Source: SZUA-318 sp964412015
GTDB taxonomy: Bacteria; Gemmatimonadota; Gemmatimonadetes; Longimicrobiales; Gaopeijiaceae
NCBI GenBank assembly: GCA_964412015.1
Contig: CAYPMO010000009.1
Span: 17,518-81,517, forward strand
Direction: 5' to 3'
DNA length: 64,000 nucleotides
The notes below the pieces were generated by a model. It was given only the letters and a program-made list of their open reading frames with translations. It was not told the DNA's origin and did not search any database. The translations under genes and the position numbers were made by a program. Positions 17,360 to 25,707 of the stretch are shown here, piece by piece (the stretch's first letter is position 1; every line of letters begins with the position of its first letter).

Positions 17360-18831
17360 GGCGCCAACCCGAGGAGTGACTGGGCGGCCCGGATGGCCAC
17401 ACCTACGGTGAGCTTGGCGTCGATGCCGAACCAGAGGTTGGCCAGGACGAGCGCCCACGTGGGCAGGAGCAGCAGGAGCGGGGCCTCACGGACCGCCGGG
17501 TCGCCCCGCGGAGGACGGAAGTAGGCGACTTCCACCACACGCCAGACGTAGACGACGGCCAGGAGCGATCCGACGAGGACGAGCACGGCGACGGGCCACA
17601 GCTCGAGCTCCAGCGCCGCGCGGACCAGGTACCACTTGCTGATGAAGCCGACGGTGAGCGGGACGCCGATGAGGCTGAGTCCGCCGATGACGAAGGCCGC
17701 CATGGTGAAGGGCATCGTCTTGCCGAGCCCCGCCATCGCCTCGAGGCGCACGGAGCCGATGCGGTACATCACGCAACCCATCGCCATGAACAAGGCACCC
17801 TTGATCAGCGCGTGGTTGAACAGGTGCAGGATGCCCGCTGCCACGCCGAAGACGGACGCCAGGCTGACCCCCAGGATCATGTATCCGATCTGAGCGACGC
17901 TCGAGTAGGCGAGCAGGCGCTTGACGTTCCGCTGGTAGATCGCGGACAAGGACATGAGGAGGATCGCCACGATCGCGAGCGGCAGAAGGAGCCAGTCGAT
18001 CTGCATGACGTCGAACGCGAACGCCGCGCCGAAGAGGGTCAGCACGAAGCGCAGCAGCATATAGACCGCGACTTTCGTGGCCGTGGACGCGAGGAACGCG
18101 GTGACCGCGGACGGGGCGAACACGTAGGCGTTCGGGAGCCACAGGTGCAGCGGGAACATCGCGAGCTTCAGGCCCGCACCCACCGTGAGGAAGGCGAACG
18201 CCACGGGAAGCGTACGCGTGTGGAACTGGAGGGGGAGGCGCTCGGCGAGGTCCACCATGTTGAGCGTCCCGGTCATCGCGTACATGAGCCCGATGCCGAT
18301 GACGATGAAGGTCGCCCCCACGCTCCCCATGATCAGGTACTGGTACGCCGAGGTGAGGGCCCTCCTGTCGGGTCCCATGGCGATGAGCGTGTACGCGGAC
18401 AGCGACGAGATCTCCAGGAAGACGAACAGGTTGAAGACGTCCCCGGTGACGGCGATCCCCAACAGCCCGGTCATGCAGAGGATCAGCGCCGCATAGAAGA
18501 GCGGGATCCGCTCGCGCTCCACCTCCCGCTCGATGCTGTGGAGCGCGTAGGGCATGACCGCCGCCGCGATACCGGACACGATGACGAGGACGAACGCGCC
18601 CACCGCGTCGAGCCGGTACTCGATTCCCCACGGAGGGGGCCATCCTCCGAGCGCGTAGCTCACCGGACCTGTGGCGAGGACCCTGGTGAGGAGGGCCACC
18701 GCGACCCCGAAGGCCCAGAGCGCGGCCAGCAGCGCGACCAACCACCCCAGGCGCGGCCGGCGCACGAGCGCCGCCAGGGGTGCGGCGAGAAGGGGTACGA
18801 CGACCTGGAGAACGAGGAGGTGCGCGCCCAT
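17356..18831 (-). CDS. mrpD: Mrp cation/proton antiporter subunit D
   Basis: A 491-residue protein with the full MrpD/MnhD profile: about 14 helices, FNLFVFLEISSLSAYTLIAM (channel Glu), GAGLKLAMFPLHLWLPNAYVFAP (key Lys), STATKVAVYMLLRF, and HLFNHALIKGALFMAMG with its conserved Lys. It is placed straight after the mrpC gene, as in classical mrp operons. It exchanges Na+ (or K+) for protons as part of a membrane complex involved in pH and salt homeostasis. The next gene starts within its stop codon. Confidence 0.93.
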   Translation of the reverse strand: MGAHLLVLQVVVPLLAAPLAALVRRPRLGWLVALLAALWAFGVAVALLTRVLATGPVSYALGGWPPPWGIEYRLDAVGAFVLVIVSGIAAAVMPYALHSIEREVERERIPLFYAALILCMTGLLGIAVTGDVFNLFVFLEISSLSAYTLIAMGPDRRALTSAYQYLIMGSVGATFIVIGIGLMYAMTGTLNMVDLAERLPLQFHTRTLPVAFAFLTVGAGLKLAMFPLHLWLPNAYVFAPSAVTAFLASTATKVAVYMLLRFVLTLFGAAFAFDVMQIDWLLLPLAIVAILLMSLSAIYQRNVKRLLAYSSVAQIGYMILGVSLASVFGVAAGILHLFNHALIKGALFMAMGCVMYRIGSVRLEAMAGLGKTMPFTMAAFVIGGLSLIGVPLTVGFISKWYLVRAALELELWPVAVLVLVGSLLAVVYVWRVVEVAYFRPPRGDPAVREAPLLLLLPTWALVLANLWFGIDAKLTVGVAIRAAQSLLGLAP

Positions 18832-19191
18832 CTACATCACGTCGTCCTGGGCGTGGATCTCGTCCTCCTCCACGGTTCCGTAGGCCTCCTTGATCCGTAC
18901 CACGAGGGCGAGACCTACGGCCAAGGTCGCCACGCCGACCACGATGGCGGTGAGGATGAGCACCGACGGAAGCGGGTTGCTGTAGACCACGTCCTCGCCG
19001 CCCTCGAGGAGGATGGGAGGTGTGCCGCCGAAGATCTTCCCCATGCTGATGTAGAGGATCATCATCGACGTCTGGAAGACGCTGAGCCCCACCAGCTTCT
19101 TCACGAGGTTTCCGCGGGAGATCATGATGTAGAAGCCGATCATCATGAGGACCACGACGATCCAGTAGTTGTAGTGGCCCAGGAGCTTCAC
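18832..19191 (-). CDS. mrpC: Mrp cation/proton antiporter subunit C (NuoK-like)
   Basis: A 119-residue, three-helix protein homologous to NuoK. Seen: YWIVVVLMMIGFYIMISRGNLVKKLVGLSVFQTSMMILYIS, then NPLPSVLILTAIVVGVATLAVGLALVVRI, which holds the MrpC signature (LTAIVV.VA). The GTG at 19191 is used, overlapping the mrpB stop by four bases, and the first helix begins a few residues later. The normal family length is about 113-120 residues. Confidence 0.93.
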   Translation of the reverse strand: MKLLGHYNYWIVVVLMMIGFYIMISRGNLVKKLVGLSVFQTSMMILYISMGKIFGGTPPILLEGGEDVVYSNPLPSVLILTAIVVGVATLAVGLALVVRIKEAYGTVEEDEIHAQDDVM

Positions 19192-19613
19192 GACTCCACC
19201 CTCCCCCGGCCGGCGAAGGCGTAGAAGATGGACACCATCACGCCGAAGACGGTGACCAGCACGCCGAACTCGACGGAGAAGATCCCCCAGTGCTGGGCAT
19301 GGTGGGCGTCGTGGAGGAGCGCGCCGTAGTCCAGGAACGCGCCCCCCTTGAGGAGGGCCACCACACCCGTTCCCGCGTAGATCATCACCCCTACCGCCGA
19401 GCACGTGTGCGTGACCCAGGTGGGGAGCACCCGCTGGGCGTTCTCCAGACCGTAGACGAGCGCGTAGAGGATGAAGGCCGCGGCGAAAATGACGCCGGCC
19501 TGGAATCCGCCGCCGGGACCGTAGTCGCCGTGGAATTGAACGTAGAGGGCGAAGAGCAGGATGAAGGGGATGAGAATCTTCGCTCCTACCCTGAGGACTA
19601 CCCGGTCATCCAT
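19188..19613 (-). CDS. mrpB: Mrp cation/proton antiporter subunit B (MnhB domain)
   Basis: A 141-residue membrane protein with the MnhB signature: a first helix, the loop QFHGDYGPGGGFQAGVI, helix FAAAFILYALVYG, and the final helix EFGVLVTVFGVMVSIFYAFAG. Family length is about 140. It overlaps the gene before it by eight bases and the mrpC gene by four. In intact Mrp complexes, MrpB packs against the C-terminal part of MrpA, here encoded separately just upstream. Confidence 0.93.
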   Translation of the reverse strand: MDDRVVLRVGAKILIPFILLFALYVQFHGDYGPGGGFQAGVIFAAAFILYALVYGLENAQRVLPTWVTHTCSAVGVMIYAGTGVVALLKGGAFLDYGALLHDAHHAQHWGIFSVEFGVLVTVFGVMVSIFYAFAGRGRVES

Positions 19614-20217
19614 GGGCCTCGTCGTCCCCTCGTGCCGCCTCGCTCTCGTCCGCGCCGGTGTCCGGCGCGCGCTTCGGCGAACCTGGGCGGCGCGTTCCTT
19701 TCCCGCGATGCAGGAGGAGGAGCACTCCCACCACGGCGGTGAAGATCACCGTGGTCTCCCCCATGGTGTCGTAGCCCCGATACGAGGCCAGCACCGAGGT
19801 CACGATGTTGGGTGGTCCCACTTCGTGTCCCGACTCCTCGACGTAGCGGGGTGCGACGTGGAGGTGGGCCGGGTTGTCGGGCTGTCCGAAGGGGGGCATG
19901 TCCGATGTGCCGTAGACGAGCATGCCTCCGGTGACCAGCACCACGAAGAGTGGGAGCACGGGCCTCCGGACGGGCTTCCGTTCCTCGTGCCCGACGAGTG
20001 AGAGGGCAGCCAGAAGCAGGACGGTGGAGATTCCCGCTCCGACCGCCGCCTCCGTGAACGCCACGTCCACCGCGTCGAGCGTCGTGTAGAGCAGGGCGCA
20101 GAGGAGCGAGTAGATGCCCGAGAGCATGACCACGGCGAAGAGATTGCGGAGCCGGAGGATGGCCAGGGCCGTGATTCCCAGGAAGGCGAGGAGGGCGATG
20201 TCGATGACAGCGTCCAT
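19606..20217 (-). CDS. DUF4040 protein, equivalent to the detached C-terminal part of MrpA
   Basis: A 203-residue membrane protein. The first 80 residues (IALLAFLGITALAILRLRNL, VVMLSGIYSLLCALLYTTLDAVDVAFTEAAVGAG) match the DUF4040/MbhD-like core found near the MrpA C-terminus. A later helix pair and ETTVIFTAVVGVLLLLHRG resemble MbhE. A hydrophilic tail follows. In Firmicutes these parts are fused to the antiporter domain of MrpA; here they stand alone. It is encoded between mrpG and mrpB. Confidence 0.85.
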   Translation of the reverse strand: MDAVIDIALLAFLGITALAILRLRNLFAVVMLSGIYSLLCALLYTTLDAVDVAFTEAAVGAGISTVLLLAALSLVGHEERKPVRRPVLPLFVVLVTGGMLVYGTSDMPPFGQPDNPAHLHVAPRYVEESGHEVGPPNIVTSVLASYRGYDTMGETTVIFTAVVGVLLLLHRGKGTRRPGSPKRAPDTGADESEAARGDDEAHG

Positions 20218-20220
20218 CGT

Positions 20221-20541
20221 TCAGCTTCCGGCCAGCGGGGACTTGTACGGTACCACGTTGCCCGAGTATGCGGAGCGCGCCAGCGAGTGTGTGGCGATCG
20301 GGCTGGTGAAGAGCAGGAACGCGTAGACGAGGAGGAGCCGCAGCGTGAGGAGGGAGAGCCCGGCCTGGAAGCACATGCCGAGGATCAGGAAGCCCGCGCC
20401 CATCGTGTCGGTCATGCCCGCGGCGTGGAGCCGTGTGAACACATCGGGCATCCGCAACACGCCGCCCGTGCCCACCAGGATGAAGAAGAGGCCGGCCAGC
20501 ATGCTCGCCCAGGAGAGGACGTCGAGCGCGTGCGCGAGCAT
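20221..20541 (-). CDS. mrpG: Mrp cation/proton antiporter subunit G
   Basis: A 106-residue, three-helix protein with the MnhG signature: LFFILVGTGGVLRMPDVFTRLHAAGMTDTMG, then LRLLLVYAFLLFTSPIATHSLARSAY. Both the 'G..R.PD.Y.R.HA' and the 'TSP...H.L..A' motifs are present. Start ATG at 20541 shares one base with the mrpF stop codon (TGATG). Three bases separate its stop from the next start. Confidence 0.94.
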   Translation of the reverse strand: MLAHALDVLSWASMLAGLFFILVGTGGVLRMPDVFTRLHAAGMTDTMGAGFLILGMCFQAGLSLLTLRLLLVYAFLLFTSPIATHSLARSAYSGNVVPYKSPLAGS

Positions 20542-20828
20542 CACTCGCCCTCCCGGGGCCGCCGCACGTGCCGTGCGAGATCCCTGAACTCCACGAACTT
20601 CAGGACCGCGATGGTCCCGATGAAGTTGATCAGCGCGTAGACCAGGCTCAGGTCCACCCAGTCGGGCCGCTCCGTGAGGAAGCCGATCACGGCCAGGAGG
20701 AGGACGGTCTTGGTACCGAGCGTGTTCACCGCGAGCACGCGGTCGTAGACGGTGGGCCCGAGCAGCGCGCGGGCGAGCGCCATGAGCATGGCCGTGAGCA
20801 GGCCGCCGGCCGCGACGCCCCACATCAT
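20541..20828 (-). CDS. mrpF: Mrp cation/proton antiporter subunit F
   Basis: A 95-residue, three-helix protein. The signature GPTVYDRVLAVNTLGTKTV and the downstream RPDWVDLSLVYALINFIGTIAVLKF are those of MnhF/PhaF. Start is the first ATG of a double ATG (20828), overlapping the mrpE stop by four bases. Confidence 0.93.
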   Translation of the reverse strand: MMWGVAAGGLLTAMLMALARALLGPTVYDRVLAVNTLGTKTVLLLAVIGFLTERPDWVDLSLVYALINFIGTIAVLKFVEFRDLARHVRRPREGE

Positions 20829-21358
20829 GCGCGGCCTGCCTGCTCGACCCAGGAACAGCGGCGGTCCATCTCGTCCTCTTCCCGGCCGTCCACGTCCACC
20901 CACGTGAGGGAGTGGATGTGGAAGTCGTTGCCACGCACGCCGATGGTGATGGTGCCGGGCGTGAGCGTGATCGAGTCGGCGTACAGCGCCTTGCCGAGAT
21001 CCGTGGTCTGGCTGCCGCGGTAGTGCACGAGGATGGGGCTGATCGGGAGCTTCGGGTGAAGGATGAGCCTCGCGACGCGGAGGTTCGCGAAGAAGATCTC
21101 CTTCATGAGCCACGGCATGTAGAAGCCGAGCCGGCCGCCGGCCTTGAGCGGCAGGCTTTCGCCGTCCACCCGGCTCATGCGACGGACGATGTAGACGGTC
21201 AGGGCGCAGGAGGCCGCTCCGAAGCCCAGGAAGAGCGGCTCGAAGTGGCCCGACAGGATGATCCAAAACCCGTAGAGGATGGCACCCAGACCGATGGCGC
21301 GGACCAAAGGTGTCTGCCTGACGTGATTCAACCGTGCCCCGGCGAGTCGTGACGCCAC
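20825..21358 (-). CDS. mrpE: Mrp cation/proton antiporter subunit E
   Basis: A 177-residue protein with two or three N-terminal helices (LGAILYGFWIILSGHF, LFLGFGAASCALTVYIVRRM) and a soluble MnhE domain. The soluble part includes LGFYMPWLMKEIFFANLRVARLIL and the conserved turn DSITLTPGTITIGV followed by FHIHSLTW. This is the first gene of the operon, which runs E-F-G-DUF4040-B-C-D-D'-small-D'' with every junction overlapping or only a few bases long. Confidence 0.93.
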   Translation of the reverse strand: MASRLAGARLNHVRQTPLVRAIGLGAILYGFWIILSGHFEPLFLGFGAASCALTVYIVRRMSRVDGESLPLKAGGRLGFYMPWLMKEIFFANLRVARLILHPKLPISPILVHYRGSQTTDLGKALYADSITLTPGTITIGVRGNDFHIHSLTWVDVDGREEDEMDRRCSWVEQAGRA

Positions 21359-21375
21359 GGGGCGAGATGGCGGCC

Positions 21376-21382
21376 GAATCTA
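21376..21382 (-). promoter_or_regulatory. Candidate -10 element TAGATTC for the Mrp operon
   Basis: On the minus strand TGGTAGATTCGG lies 18 bases before the mrpE ATG. The same TGGTAGATTCG string occurs upstream of the secreted hydrolase gene at about 55.0 kb, which supports a promoter role. Confidence 0.4.
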
Positions 21383-21471
21383 CCAGATGGACCATGCCGC
21401 GTCCACTCTACGCCCCCGGGTCCTTCGAGGCGGCATCCTCCGGCCACGTCCCACCCCGCGCACCCCCTCGT

Positions 21472-21478
21472 TACCTTG
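21472..21478 (+). promoter_or_regulatory. Candidate -10 element TACCTTG for the M16 operon
   Basis: TACCTTG lies 32 bases before the ATG of the first M16 gene. The same heptamer sits 50 bases before mutS. Confidence 0.38.
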
Positions 21479-21509
21479 TGGGGACGCGACGGTCCGGAGG
21501 GTGGGAACG

Positions 21510-22901
21510 ATGACGCATATCGCGGCCTGTATGACAGCCGTGGGGCTGCTCGCGGCCCCGCTGGCGGCCCAGCAAGACGGAGGGCGGGTGGACGTCCACA
21601 TCCCTTACACCCAGTTCACGCTGAAGAACGGGCTGAACGTCATCGTGCACCGCGACGCATCGCTGCCGGTCGCGAGCGTCAACGTGTGGTATCACGTGGG
21701 CTCGAAGAACGAGGAGCCCGGCCGGACGGGGTTCGCCCACCTCTTCGAGCACGTGATGTTCGAGGGGTCGGCCAACGTTCCGGAAGGGGACTTCGACAAC
21801 CATCTGGAGGCGGCGGGCGGCGTGAACAACGGGTCGACCGCCAACGACCGCACGAACTACTGGGAGAACATCCCCTCGAACGCCCTCGAGCTGGCGCTCT
21901 GGCTCGAGGCCGACCGCATGGGCTTCCTCCTGGAGACGATGACCCAGGAGAAGCTGGACCTCCAGCGGGACGTGGTGAAGAACGAGCGCCGCCAGAGCGT
22001 CGACAACCAGCCGTACGGCCGGGCGTTCGAGACGGTCTACGAAGCGCTGTACCCGGCCGATCATCCCTACCACTGGCCGGTCATCGGGTCCATGGACGAC
22101 CTCTCGGCCGCGACGCTCGACGACGTGAAGGGTTTCTTCCGCACGTACTACGCGCCGAACAACGCCAGCCTGGCCGTGGCCGGCGACGTCGGCGAGTCCC
22201 GGGTACGCCGGCTGGTGGAGAAGTACTTCGCCGACATCCCTGCGGGGCCGCCCATTCCGGAAGTCACGTTCCCGGACCCGACGCTCTCGGCCCCCGAGGG
22301 GCTCGTCCTGGAGGACGCGGTGCAGCTGCCGCGCCTCTACGTGGCTTGGCACTCCGCGAAGGGCTACACCGACGAGGACGCTGCGCTCGACGTGCTGGCC
22401 TCCGTCCTCACCGAGGGGAAGAGCTCACGGCTCCACAAGCGGCTGGTCTACGACGAGGAGGTCGCGGCGGACGTGACCGCGTTCCAGGACGGGATGGAGC
22501 TCGGCGGCGCGTTCTGGGTCATCGCCACCGCGAAGCCGGATGTCTCCCTGGAGAAGCTGGCCGGCGCCGTGCGCGAGGAGTTGGCCCGCCTCGTGCGGGA
22601 GGGCGTGACGCGTGAGGAGCGCGAGCGCGCCGTGAACGGCATCGAGACCTCGTTCCTGCGGTCGCTGGAGCGTGTAGGCGGCTTCGGGGGCAAGGCCGAC
22701 CGGCTGAACGAGTACCACTTCATGGTCGGGACCCCGGGGTGGGTTCGCCAGGATCTGGCGCGCTATCGGCGGGTCACGGAAGCCGTCGTGGCGGAGGTGG
22801 CCGCCCGGTGGCTCGCGGGCAAACCGGCGGTCTGGTTGAGCGTCGTGCCGCAGGGGCGGACGGACCTGGCCGCGACGGGGAGGGTGGAGGAAGGTCGGTG
22901 A
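21510..22901 (+). CDS. Secreted M16 metallopeptidase, catalytic member of pair 1
   Basis: A 463-residue protein with an N-terminal signal peptide (MTAVGLLAAPLAAQQ). It holds the inverted zinc motif H77-L-F-E-H81 of M16 (pitrilysin/insulinase) peptidases and, about 76 residues later, the third zinc ligand region VVKNERRQSVDNQPYG. A C-terminal M16 domain follows (LTEGKSSRLHKRLVYDEE). It should cut peptides in the periplasm, likely with the adjacent inactive-type subunit. The start at 21510 is chosen for the signal peptide; upstream codons look like non-coding. GTGA overlap with the next gene. Confidence 0.92.
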   Translation: MTHIAACMTAVGLLAAPLAAQQDGGRVDVHIPYTQFTLKNGLNVIVHRDASLPVASVNVWYHVGSKNEEPGRTGFAHLFEHVMFEGSANVPEGDFDNHLEAAGGVNNGSTANDRTNYWENIPSNALELALWLEADRMGFLLETMTQEKLDLQRDVVKNERRQSVDNQPYGRAFETVYEALYPADHPYHWPVIGSMDDLSAATLDDVKGFFRTYYAPNNASLAVAGDVGESRVRRLVEKYFADIPAGPPIPEVTFPDPTLSAPEGLVLEDAVQLPRLYVAWHSAKGYTDEDAALDVLASVLTEGKSSRLHKRLVYDEEVAADVTAFQDGMELGGAFWVIATAKPDVSLEKLAGAVREELARLVREGVTREERERAVNGIETSFLRSLERVGGFGGKADRLNEYHFMVGTPGWVRQDLARYRRVTEAVVAEVAARWLAGKPAVWLSVVPQGRTDLAATGRVEEGR

Positions 22902-24427
22902 CGAGCACGGGAGCGAGGCTCATGGTGGCGAGCTGGACGACGATGACGTTGGCGGCGTGCTCCGCGGGGATGAGCTACGAGTCCGCGGGACCCGAGGGGG
23001 AGAGCGGCTCGGTCAGCATCGGAGCCCGGGCCGGCGGTGGACCCGGCGGCGGCCGGCAGGCGCTCGATCGGTCCCGGGTTCCCGAGGTGGGCGCGCCGCC
23101 GGCGCTCGAGTTGCCCGAGATCCAGGACTACGCGCTCGACAACGGGCTCCGCGTCGTCCTCGTGGAGCGCCACGCGCTTCCGCTCGTGAGCCTCCAGCTG
23201 CAGTTCAAGGGCGGCGCCTCGGCGCACCCGGCCTCCAGGGCCGGGCTCGCGTCGCTCACGGCGGACATGATCGACGAGGGTACGGCGAGCCGCTCCGCCC
23301 TCGAGATCGCCGACGCGGTGGACCTGCTCGGCGCGACGCTCACGAGCACGGCGGGCTACGACGCGAGCCAAGTGCGCCTCGGTGTGCTGCGCTCGAGGCT
23401 TCCCGAGGCGCTCGCGATCCTCGCGGAGGTGGTGACGCGGCCGTCGTTCCCCGAGTCCGAGCTCGATCGGGTCCGGCGGGAGCGACTGGCCCGCGTAGTG
23501 CAGCGCTCCGACCTGCCGGCGGCGCTCGCGGACGACGCGTTCGCCGACGTCCTGTACGGGGCCGGACACCCCTACGGCGCGCCGCTCCTGGGCACGAAGG
23601 AGAGCCTGGAGGCACTCGCGCGCGACGAGGTCGTGGCGTTCCACGAGGCTCGCTACGCGCCGGGGCAGGGCACGCTCGTGGTGGCGGGGGACGTGACGCG
23701 CGAGACGCTGGACAGCCTGCTCGCGGATGCGTTCGCCGGCTGGTCGGGACGGGGCGAGGACCCCGCTCCCCTTCCGACCGCGGCCTCCGGCTCGCGGCGG
23801 ACGATCCACATCGTGGACAAGCCCGGCGCCGCGCAGAGCGAGGTCCGCGTCGGCCGGGTCTCGGTGGCCCGCGACACCGACGCGTACTATCCGCTGACCG
23901 TGCTGAACACCGTGCTCGGCGGCTCGTTCACGTCCCGCCTCAACATGAAGCTCCGCGAGGAGAAGGGATACACGTACGGCGCGGGCTCCTTCCTCGACCT
24001 GCGCCGGGCACCCGGCCCGTTCCTGGCCACCTCCGCGGTGGCCACGCCCGTGACGGACAGCGCCGTCGTGGAGTTCGTCCGGGAGATCGCGCGGATGGCC
24101 GAGGAACCCGTGCCCGAGGACGAGCTCACCAGGGCGTGGAACTACCTGGCCCTGCGGCTCCCGCAGCGCTTCGAGTCCCTGGACGACGTCGTGCAGCGGC
24201 TCGCCGAGCTGGCCTTGTACGACATCCCTCTGGATTTCTACCAGGGATACGTGGACGGCGTGCGAGCGGTGGACGCCCAGGAAATCGTGAGGGCGGCGCG
24301 TAGCTTGCTCGATCCGGGCCGGATGGCGATCGTGGTCGTGGGGGACCGTGCCACGATCGAGGAGCCCCTGAGGGAGCTGGGACTGGGGCCGGTGATCGTC
24401 CGGGACGGCCGGCCCATCTCGGAGTGA
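22898..24427 (+). CDS. M16-family lipoprotein lacking the zinc motif, partner of pair 1
   Basis: A 509-residue M16 protein. Where HxxEH is expected, it reads FKGGASAHPASRAGLASLTADM, so the zinc ligands are absent. It does retain the Arg/Tyr substrate-carboxylate elements of the partner subunit (GSFTSRLNMKLREEKGYTYGAGS). This is the usual make-up of the non-catalytic half of M16B heterodimers. The N-terminus has a lipobox, TLAAC (Cys21), suggesting membrane anchoring in the periplasm. GTG at 22898 overlaps the previous stop codon; an alternative ATG lies at 22922. Confidence 0.9.
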   Translation: MTSTGARLMVASWTTMTLAACSAGMSYESAGPEGESGSVSIGARAGGGPGGGRQALDRSRVPEVGAPPALELPEIQDYALDNGLRVVLVERHALPLVSLQLQFKGGASAHPASRAGLASLTADMIDEGTASRSALEIADAVDLLGATLTSTAGYDASQVRLGVLRSRLPEALAILAEVVTRPSFPESELDRVRRERLARVVQRSDLPAALADDAFADVLYGAGHPYGAPLLGTKESLEALARDEVVAFHEARYAPGQGTLVVAGDVTRETLDSLLADAFAGWSGRGEDPAPLPTAASGSRRTIHIVDKPGAAQSEVRVGRVSVARDTDAYYPLTVLNTVLGGSFTSRLNMKLREEKGYTYGAGSFLDLRRAPGPFLATSAVATPVTDSAVVEFVREIARMAEEPVPEDELTRAWNYLALRLPQRFESLDDVVQRLAELALYDIPLDFYQGYVDGVRAVDAQEIVRAARSLLDPGRMAIVVVGDRATIEEPLRELGLGPVIVRDGRPISE

Positions 24428-25707
24428 CGGTGGGAATCCTTGCGATCCCGTTCGAGCGCGCGCGCCTCGACAACGGACTGAAGGTGGTGCTGGCCCACGA
24501 TCCTTCGGTGCCGGTCGTGGCGGTGAACCTGTGGTACGGTGTGGGCTCGCGGAACGAGCCGGAGGGCCGCACGGGCTTCGCCCACCTCTTCGAGCACATG
24601 ATGTTCCAGGGCTCCGCGCACGTGTCCAGGAACGGCCACTTCGAGATGATCGAGCGGGCCGGCGGCACGCTGAACGGCTCGACCTGGTACGACCGGACCA
24701 ACTACTTCGAGACCGTTCCTTCCCACCATCTCGAGCTCGCGCTGTGGCTCGAGTCGGACCGCCTGGGCTGGATGATCCCGGCCATGGACCAGGCGAAGCT
24801 CGACAACCAGCGGGACGTGGTGAAGAACGAGAAGCGGCAGCGCTACGACAACCAGCCGTACGGTGATTGGGACGAGCGGGTCCAGCGGCTCGTCTATCCC
24901 GCGACCCATCCCTACCACCACACGGTCATCGGCTCCATGGAAGACCTGGACGCCGCGAGCTTGGACGACGTGGCGTCGTTCTTCCGCACCTTCTACGTGC
25001 CCGACAATGCCGTCCTGACCGTCGCGGGCGACTTCGACCCCGCACGGGTCGTGGACCAGGTCTCCCGGTATTTCGGCGATATCCCCGGGGGCGGGCCGCT
25101 ACCACCCCTGCCGGGCGATCCCGACCTGGAGCCCGTCATCGGAGACACCGTGCGTGACGACGTCGTCTCCGACGTGCCGCTTCCGCGCGTCATCATGGCG
25201 TTCCGCATTCCCCCATACTCCTCGCCGGAGTTCGCGGCGGTCGAGGTGGCCCGCGCGGTGCTCGGCACCGGGCGCTCGAGCCGCCTGTATCGGAGCCTCG
25301 TGCGCGAGCGGAGGATCGCGAAGGACGTCGTCGCGTACGCCTTTCCGCTCCTCACCGGTCAGTCGCTGATGCTCGCGTGGGCGACGGGGTATCCGGACGG
25401 CTCGATCGCGGATCTGGAAGCGGCGCTGGCCCGGGAGCTGGAAGGGCTCGCCGACGCTGGTGACGAGGAGGTCGAGCGGGCCATCGCCGTCGAGGAGACC
25501 GACCTGGTGCGCCACCTGGAGCGCGTGGGCGAGCGGGCCGACCTCCTCTCGATGTTCACCCTGTACTTCGACGACCCGGCCCGCCTGAACCACGAAGTGG
25601 ACCGCCTGCGCGCCGTACGCGTCGAGGAGGTGAGGCGCTTCGCCTCCGAGCGGCTGGGCCCCGCCAACCGCGCGATCGTCACGTACCGGCCCAGGGGGAA
25701 TCCATGA
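24424..25707 (+). CDS. M16 metallopeptidase, catalytic member of pair 2
   Basis: A 427-residue M16 peptidase with an intact H54-L-F-E-H58 motif and the downstream Glu region VVKNEKRQRYDNQPYG. It resembles the catalytic gene of pair 1 (GRTGFAHLFEHMMFQGSAHV versus GRTGFAHLFEHVMFEGSANV). There is no signal peptide: the domain begins within the first ten residues, so this copy may act in the cytoplasm, or be exported by other means. GTG start overlaps the previous stop (GTGA). Confidence 0.9.
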   Translation: MTVGILAIPFERARLDNGLKVVLAHDPSVPVVAVNLWYGVGSRNEPEGRTGFAHLFEHMMFQGSAHVSRNGHFEMIERAGGTLNGSTWYDRTNYFETVPSHHLELALWLESDRLGWMIPAMDQAKLDNQRDVVKNEKRQRYDNQPYGDWDERVQRLVYPATHPYHHTVIGSMEDLDAASLDDVASFFRTFYVPDNAVLTVAGDFDPARVVDQVSRYFGDIPGGGPLPPLPGDPDLEPVIGDTVRDDVVSDVPLPRVIMAFRIPPYSSPEFAAVEVARAVLGTGRSSRLYRSLVRERRIAKDVVAYAFPLLTGQSLMLAWATGYPDGSIADLEAALARELEGLADAGDEEVERAIAVEETDLVRHLERVGERADLLSMFTLYFDDPARLNHEVDRLRAVRVEEVRRFASERLGPANRAIVTYRPRGNP

